The notes beneath the pieces were generated by a model that was not told the origin of the DNA, made no database searches, and worked only from the letters and a program-made list of their open reading frames with translations. From Lentisphaeria bacterium (GTDB taxonomy: Bacteria > Verrucomicrobiota > Lentisphaeria > JABSQK01 > UBA12247): a stretch of DNA of 8,022 nt. The translations under genes were made by a program, and so were the position numbers. The stretch's first letter is position 1, and every line of letters begins with the position of its first letter. Positions 4,524-8,022 of this stretch are shown here, piece by piece. The DNA lies in contig DMTJ01000225.1 in the NCBI GenBank assembly GCA_003477185.1, positions 1 to 8,022 of the forward strand, given 5' to 3'.

Positions 4524-6176
4524 TTACTCCTCTACGTCCCCGGCTACCTGTGCAATACAGTGAAATGTGATCACCCCGCGATAGTCCCCGAACGTCCGCG
4601 CCGGCGACAACGAATCAGGCGCCAGGACCGAGACGAATACATGCTGCTGCCCATCCGTAAGCGGCGGAAGTTCCTCTCTCTGGCCAGAGATTTCAAGCCC
4701 GTCCACCGCTACCGCTAAAAGCTCCAAGTGCGGAATCTCGGTCACGTCTTTGCCGTTAGCGATTCGAGTGTGACCGTAGTAATCGATCGCGCGTGCGCCG
4801 GAAAAAATGTTACCATTTTTACTGGTCCTCTGCAGTTTTCCCCCTTGCCACAGTATTACGTCCAGAAGCTCAAGGTCGCTTTTCACCGTATAGGTACCGC
4901 CCTGAACGCTCACCACAGGTGTCGCAAGCTCCCAGACCCCACGATGTAGAAACTGACGTTTGGAGTATACCGGAACGTCGACGTCAAACTCCGCCTTAGG
5001 CCCATTGCGAATCACCCCGTCTACCGACTCGTTCGGCTGGGCCGCGGAGAGGATGCTCTGTTGGGCATCTGATACGATCTTGTAGCGATTGCGCTTGGCG
5101 ACGAACGCGGTCGCCCACTGGGTCACGTCGGCCCGACCATTGCCCAGATCGCGCGCGTACCCCACGGCGAATGTGCGGCTTTCCGTGCCATATCCCTTCC
5201 TGCCAATCACGCTCATGATGATCGAAAAGACCGTGACCAAAGCAAGAAAGAAGCCCAAGGACAACCAATGGCGCTTCGCCTTGCGCCCAATTAGATAATT
5301 TACCGGAGCAATCAAGATCAGGTATAACCCTGCCAAGATGTAGATCAGGGTCCAGTTGTGCTGTGGGCTCACACAACTGCCAAGGAGCCGGAACAGATTT
5401 TGTGAGCTGTTCCTCATGCTATAGTTTTGCTTTAGCGGTTGCTGCGACGTTCCGGGAATCCGGAACCCAGAGGCGGCAAGCAATGCCGGTGTAAGTTCAC
5501 TCACACGAACTCGATGTCGCACGATGTGCCCATTACCATGCCGAAAGCGTGCGCCGGGTTGATTCAGCAAGGCCAGCGCCCCTTCGAAGCGAAGCGGAAC
5601 ACCGCCATCAGTCTCCGCTAGGTGGACCACGCCGCCACGGAACAGCCAATCCAGAAAGGCGGCTTCTCTCGTCGGCTCCCACTCTGGCATATGACCAAGA
5701 ACAACCCCAGCGAGCGCATCGGTCGCACACACAGTCGGAGGAAACAGATTCTCCGCATAGCCGGGCAATTTCCGTCGCCCAGGCTGCACGGCGCGTGGCT
5801 GCAGCACCACGACTGCGCGAGCGCCAACATCCGGCGCGGACAGTTGGTGGCGATCGCGGCCGTCGCGGCCCCAGCGCAGCTGCCAATTGCCACTGGAATG
5901 AGTACCTACGTAAGGAGTGAATTGCACCCAGCGGCGCTGGCCAGGCCCCAAGTAGTCAGCCCGAGCTAAAATCGCGTCGATTCGCCCAATGCCACTAGTC
6001 TGTACGAGCTGCAAATCCCCGTTACTGGCCTGCCCTGTATCATTATACACCAGCACGTTGAGCACATTTACTCGCTCTGCAACGACCTTGCCATTGAATC
6101 CCCAGCGCGCAGATTCCACCTGCAGCCCACAGGCGGGAAGCACGGACGAAATCCACAGAATAATCAGCGTACGCAT
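4524..6176 (-). CDS. Exported/membrane protein with signal peptide and two central membrane helices, ABC-associated
   Basis: The 550-residue product begins with a short hydrophobic signal (MRTLIILWISSVLPACG); LPAC at 13-16 is an imperfect lipobox, so lipid anchoring is possible but uncertain. About 250 extracytoplasmic residues follow. Within them, residues 130-195 (ending AFLDWLFRGGVVHLAE) look like the Rossmann/amidotransferase-like domain seen in GldG- and DUF4350-like proteins; this is my inference. Two helices at about 274-297 (WTLIYILAGLYLILIAPVNY) and 304-325 are joined by a basic RKAKRH turn, which should be cytoplasmic. About 225 further residues would be outside again. The ATG at 6176 is preceded by GAGGAA. 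The stop lies three bases before the ABC ATPase start, so the two products probably form one complex, this one acting as an accessory or substrate-handling subunit. It starts 55 bases after the glycosyltransferase stop, with no obvious terminator between. Confidence 0.8.
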   Translation of the reverse strand: MRTLIILWISSVLPACGLQVESARWGFNGKVVAERVNVLNVLVYNDTGQASNGDLQLVQTSGIGRIDAILARADYLGPGQRRWVQFTPYVGTHSSGNWQLRWGRDGRDRHQLSAPDVGARAVVVLQPRAVQPGRRKLPGYAENLFPPTVCATDALAGVVLGHMPEWEPTREAAFLDWLFRGGVVHLAETDGGVPLRFEGALALLNQPGARFRHGNGHIVRHRVRVSELTPALLAASGFRIPGTSQQPLKQNYSMRNSSQNLFRLLGSCVSPQHNWTLIYILAGLYLILIAPVNYLIGRKAKRHWLSLGFFLALVTVFSIIMSVIGRKGYGTESRTFAVGYARDLGNGRADVTQWATAFVAKRNRYKIVSDAQQSILSAAQPNESVDGVIRNGPKAEFDVDVPVYSKRQFLHRGVWELATPVVSVQGGTYTVKSDLELLDVILWQGGKLQRTSKNGNIFSGARAIDYYGHTRIANGKDVTEIPHLELLAVAVDGLEISGQREELPPLTDGQQHVFVSVLAPDSLSPARTFGDYRGVITFHCIAQVAGDVEE

Positions 6177-6231
6177 GGTTCCTCAATTATCCAACGGTAA
6201 CGACCACTCGCACTGTGCCGTGAGCGTCGCG

Positions 6232-7089
6232 CTACGCAAGTGAAATGCCAAACTCAGCTGCCATTTTCCGGCACTCAGACGCCAACTCACAGTTCTCACG
6301 CTTACGGGCACCATTGTTTAACACCCGCAGCTTCCTAGACAGCATCTCCACCGTCGCGCAGCGCTGTGTTTCCGGGAGTTGCGAACTCCGCAACATCTTG
6401 CTAAGCGCCACCACGCGGAACCGATCCATGCCCCAATACTTCTGCGACAGCTGATCTTGATGCCCGCCATAGCGGGTCAGCAATTTCTCACTCACAAACA
6501 AGACTTCGTATCTGGCGCACAGCCGCAGCCAGAGATCGTAGTCCTCCGCTGCTGGCAAGGAGACGTCAAACAACCCGACTTCTTCGAAAATACTACGGTG
6601 CATCACCACAGCCGACGGAGAGATGCAGCACAGGGCCAAGCACTGATCGTAAATCCAGCCGCCTTGTTTCGCGTGCTTTTTCATCGGGTTTACCCGTTTT
6701 CCGTTCCGGATCCAAATCTCGTCGGCATGGCAGAACCGTAGCTCCGGGTGCTCCGCAAGCGCACGACGTTGCACCGCCAGCTTACTCGGCAGCCACTCAT
6801 CATCGGAATCCAAGAAGGCGAGCCAAGGGTGGGCCGCAGCCCCAATCCCAGTGTTTCGGGCCGCGCTCACGCCTTGATTCTCTTGCCGAATCACCCTCAC
6901 CTGCGGATACTCCTGCGCCAGCAGCACGGCGGTCTCATCGGTACTGCCATCGTCCACCACGATAAGCTCATCCGCGGGCTCATCCTGGGTCAGCACCGAC
7001 TTCAGGGCACGGCCCAATGTCTGGGCACGGTTGAACGTCGGGATAACGACCGATATTTCGACGCTATGCCGAGTTCGCAAACGGCTCAT
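6232..7089 (-). CDS. Family 2 glycosyltransferase
   Basis: This is a GT-A fold, inverting glycosyltransferase of 285 residues acting at the cytoplasmic face of the membrane. Motifs in order: ISVVIPTFNR (12-21) is the nucleotide-binding strand, IVVDDGSTDET (43-53) binds the nucleotide, and QENQGVSAARNTGI (69-82) follows. FLDSDDEW (92-99) carries the DxD metal site, and AAEDYDLWLR holds the acidic residue expected for the catalytic base. There are no membrane helices. The ATG at 7089 is the only sensible start before the first strand; it lies 26 bases inside the end of rmlD, so translation is coupled. Its position after rmlC/rmlD suggests it transfers rhamnose, or builds a rhamnose-containing glycan, but the donor cannot be read from sequence. 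The first eleven residues and the LRSSQLP segment near residue 235 are encoded by copies of the 15-bp repeat. Confidence 0.9.
   Translation of the reverse strand: MSRLRTRHSVEISVVIPTFNRAQTLGRALKSVLTQDEPADELIVVDDGSTDETAVLLAQEYPQVRVIRQENQGVSAARNTGIGAAAHPWLAFLDSDDEWLPSKLAVQRRALAEHPELRFCHADEIWIRNGKRVNPMKKHAKQGGWIYDQCLALCCISPSAVVMHRSIFEEVGLFDVSLPAAEDYDLWLRLCARYEVLFVSEKLLTRYGGHQDQLSQKYWGMDRFRVVALSKMLRSSQLPETQRCATVEMLSRKLRVLNNGARKRENCELASECRKMAAEFGISLA
6379..6393 (-). repeat. 15-bp interrupted palindrome, copy C (within the glycosyltransferase gene)
   Basis: TTGCG-AACTC-CGCAA on the plus strand, the exact reverse complement of copy A. It overlaps a second palindrome, GGAGTT-GCG-AACTCC (6375-6389). 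In the gene it encodes L-R-S-S-Q in a variable C-terminal part. Confidence 0.8.
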
Positions 7090-7945
7090 CCTGACAAGAG
7101 AACGCTGCCTCGAGAGCTTCCTGCCATGGTCTCATGATTACCCCAAAATCTGCTGCCAGGCTGGCACAGTCCAGGACAGAATATGTGGGACGAACTGCTG
7201 GAGTCGGATAGGCCGAGCTGGAGATTGGCTCGACCGAGCGCACCTTTAGTGGCTGCTGCTTGCCGCCTAGCCGTATGATCTCCTGGGCAAACTCGCACCA
7301 GCTGGCCTGCCCAGAATTGGTGCAGTGCCAGACGCCTGATGGCGGATTTGCGAACTCCGCAACGCCCAGGATTGCTGCTGCTAGATCCGCGGCATAGGTG
7401 GGCGAGCCTAGCTGATCAGCCACCACGCGCAGCTGCTCCCGCTCAGCGCCAAGGCGCAGCATGGTCTTGACGAAGTTTCGACCATGTGTGCTGTAGACCC
7501 AAGCCGTACGCAGAATGACATAGCGCGCGCCGGACTCACGGACGCGGCGCTCACCGTCCAGTTTGGTCCTCGCGTATACGCCCTGAGGGGCGACCGGATC
7601 GTCTGGGCGCAGCGGCCTGATGCCATCGCCGTTGAACACGAAGTCTGTGGAGACGTGAATGAGCAAGGCATTGATGCGCGCGGCGGCACAGGCGAGATAC
7701 TCTGGCCCGTTCGTATTTACGCGTTTAGCGGCCTCTGCATCAGACTCCGCCCCGTCCACGTTTGTGTATGCCGCTGCGTTTATAATCACGCGAGGTGCCA
7801 CGGCGGCGACCATGGCGGCGACCGCAGTCTCGTCCGTAATGTCCAGCTCCGCGGATGTAAATGCCACGCACTGGTCTGCAGTCATGAGGCGGCGCAGCTC
7901 CCAGCCGAGTTGCCCGTTGGCGCCGGTCAGCAGAATCTCAGCCAT
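7064..7945 (-). CDS. rmlD: dTDP-4-dehydrorhamnose reductase
   Basis: This enzyme catalyses the last step of dTDP-L-rhamnose synthesis, NAD(P)H-dependent reduction of dTDP-4-dehydro-rhamnose. From the ATG at 7945 the protein is 293 residues, the normal family length. TGANGQLG (7-14) is the Rossmann cofactor loop, INAAAYTNVDGAE (55-67) and HVSTDFVFNGD (97-107) are family hallmarks, and Tyr124/Lys128 in VYARTKLDGE form the catalytic YxxxK pair. A GTG at 7960 in the same frame would add five residues, but the ATG at 7945 overlaps the rmlC stop as ATGGCTGA and places the N-terminus (MAEILLTG) where the family has it, so I prefer it. The 3' end overlaps the glycosyltransferase start by 26 bases. 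The last residues (SCQDEPFANSA) extend past the usual C-terminus and contain a degenerate copy of the 15-bp repeat; an intact copy encodes AEFAN near residue 198. Confidence 0.95.
   Translation of the reverse strand: MAEILLTGANGQLGWELRRLMTADQCVAFTSAELDITDETAVAAMVAAVAPRVIINAAAYTNVDGAESDAEAAKRVNTNGPEYLACAAARINALLIHVSTDFVFNGDGIRPLRPDDPVAPQGVYARTKLDGERRVRESGARYVILRTAWVYSTHGRNFVKTMLRLGAEREQLRVVADQLGSPTYAADLAAAILGVAEFANPPSGVWHCTNSGQASWCEFAQEIIRLGGKQQPLKVRSVEPISSSAYPTPAVRPTYSVLDCASLAADFGVIMRPWQEALEAAFSCQDEPFANSA
7066..7080 (+). repeat. 15-bp repeat, degenerate copy D at the rmlD/glycosyltransferase overlap
   Basis: ATGCC-GAGTT-CGCAA: the core and right arm are identical to copy A, and three of five bases of the left arm match (13 of 15 overall). 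It forms the last sense codons of rmlD and codons 4-8 of the glycosyltransferase. Confidence 0.5.
7348..7362 (-). repeat. 15-bp interrupted palindrome, copy B (within rmlD)
   Basis: TTGCG-AACTC-CGCAA on the plus strand. The flanks GATTTGCG (7345-7352) and CGCAACGCCCAG (7358-7369) are the same as around copy A in the same orientation, while the 5-base core is inverted. It encodes A-E-F-A-N in a loop that is variable in RmlD proteins. Confidence 0.8.
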
Positions 7946-8022
7946 AGGGGGGGAGATCACTCTTTGGTAAATCGCGCAGGCAGATCCCTGACTGGTCCTT
8001 GTCCGACAGGATCGGCGTTTTC
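7938..8022 (-). CDS. rmlC: dTDP-4-dehydrorhamnose 3,5-epimerase, C-terminal end (partial)
   Basis: Reading the minus strand from 8021 gives 27 residues, TPILSDKDQSG, then ICLRDLPKSDLPPYG, ending at a TGA at 7938-7940. The PILSxKDxxGxxL phrase is characteristic of the RmlC C-terminus (usually P-L/I-L-S-x-K-D-x-x-G). The stop overlaps the rmlD start codon (ATGGCTGA, eight bases shared), the usual tight rmlC-rmlD junction. The rest of the gene, including the His/Asp active site, lies beyond the window. The enzyme epimerises dTDP-4-dehydro-6-deoxyglucose to provide the substrate for RmlD. Confidence 0.85.
   Translation of the reverse strand, partial: KTPILSDKDQSGICLRDLPKSDLPPYG

Noticed and set aside
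2329..5120. Shared 12-mer GCCCACTGGGTC near 2329 and 5112
   Set aside because: A 12-base match between two places is expected by chance in a window of this size, and the flanks do not match.
5549..5969. Several overlapping open frames on both strands within the 550-codon gene
   Set aside because: They are Arg/Ala/Ser-rich shadow frames in a GC-rich patch; the long minus frame with signal peptide, helices and ribosome site explains the region.
1..8022. CRISPR array, tRNA or rRNA gene, complete insertion sequence, or phage module
   Set aside because: I scanned for regularly spaced repeats, cloverleaf-like segments and terminal repeats around the transposase fragment and saw none; the four palindrome copies are not evenly spaced.

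Overview
The window looks like a piece of a moderately GC-rich, Gram-negative-type bacterial chromosome. The evidence is dTDP-rhamnose and glycosyltransferase genes, a membrane-type spermidine synthase next to SpeD, and tight gene overlaps. Gene style would fit Acidobacteriota or a similar soil/freshwater lineage, but that is an impression and not a demonstrated assignment.

Left part (1-1953, plus strand). The 3' end of a spermidine synthase gene is joined by a TGATG overlap to speD, an S-adenosylmethionine decarboxylase proenzyme. Together they make and use decarboxylated SAM for spermidine. A hairpin/U-tract terminator overlaps the end of speD. It is followed by a gene for an unrecognised 273-residue protein with two N-terminal membrane helices. 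That gene has no good ribosome site of its own, but is preceded by a seven-codon reading frame with a strong Shine-Dalgarno sequence.

Middle part (1954-3554). This is a gene graveyard with visibly lower GC in places. It holds a short asparagine synthetase (AsnB-type) fragment bounded by 8-bp direct repeats, a small four-helix membrane protein gene (minus), a 5'-truncated unknown gene (minus), a fragment of an IS91-family transposase zinc-finger region (minus), and another unidentified truncated coding fragment (minus) just downstream of the ABC gene.

Right part (3555-8022, all minus strand). Transcription would run from the right edge leftwards: rmlC (only its end is visible, missed by simple ORF calling), rmlD, a GT2 glycosyltransferase, a large signal-peptide protein with two membrane helices, and an ABC ATPase. 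The first three are packed with overlaps and make or use dTDP-L-rhamnose for a surface polysaccharide. The last two look like a separate export/ABC-2 type module whose permease is not in the window; the position where it might be expected is occupied by the mobile-element debris.

The most unusual signal is a 15-bp interrupted palindrome, TTGCG-N5-CGCAA with core GAGTT or AACTC. It is present in three exact copies and one degenerate copy: one in the asnB debris and three in the rhamnose/GT genes. Two copies share 25 bp of context except that the 5-bp core is inverted. This looks like a small interspersed or recombinogenic repeat family.
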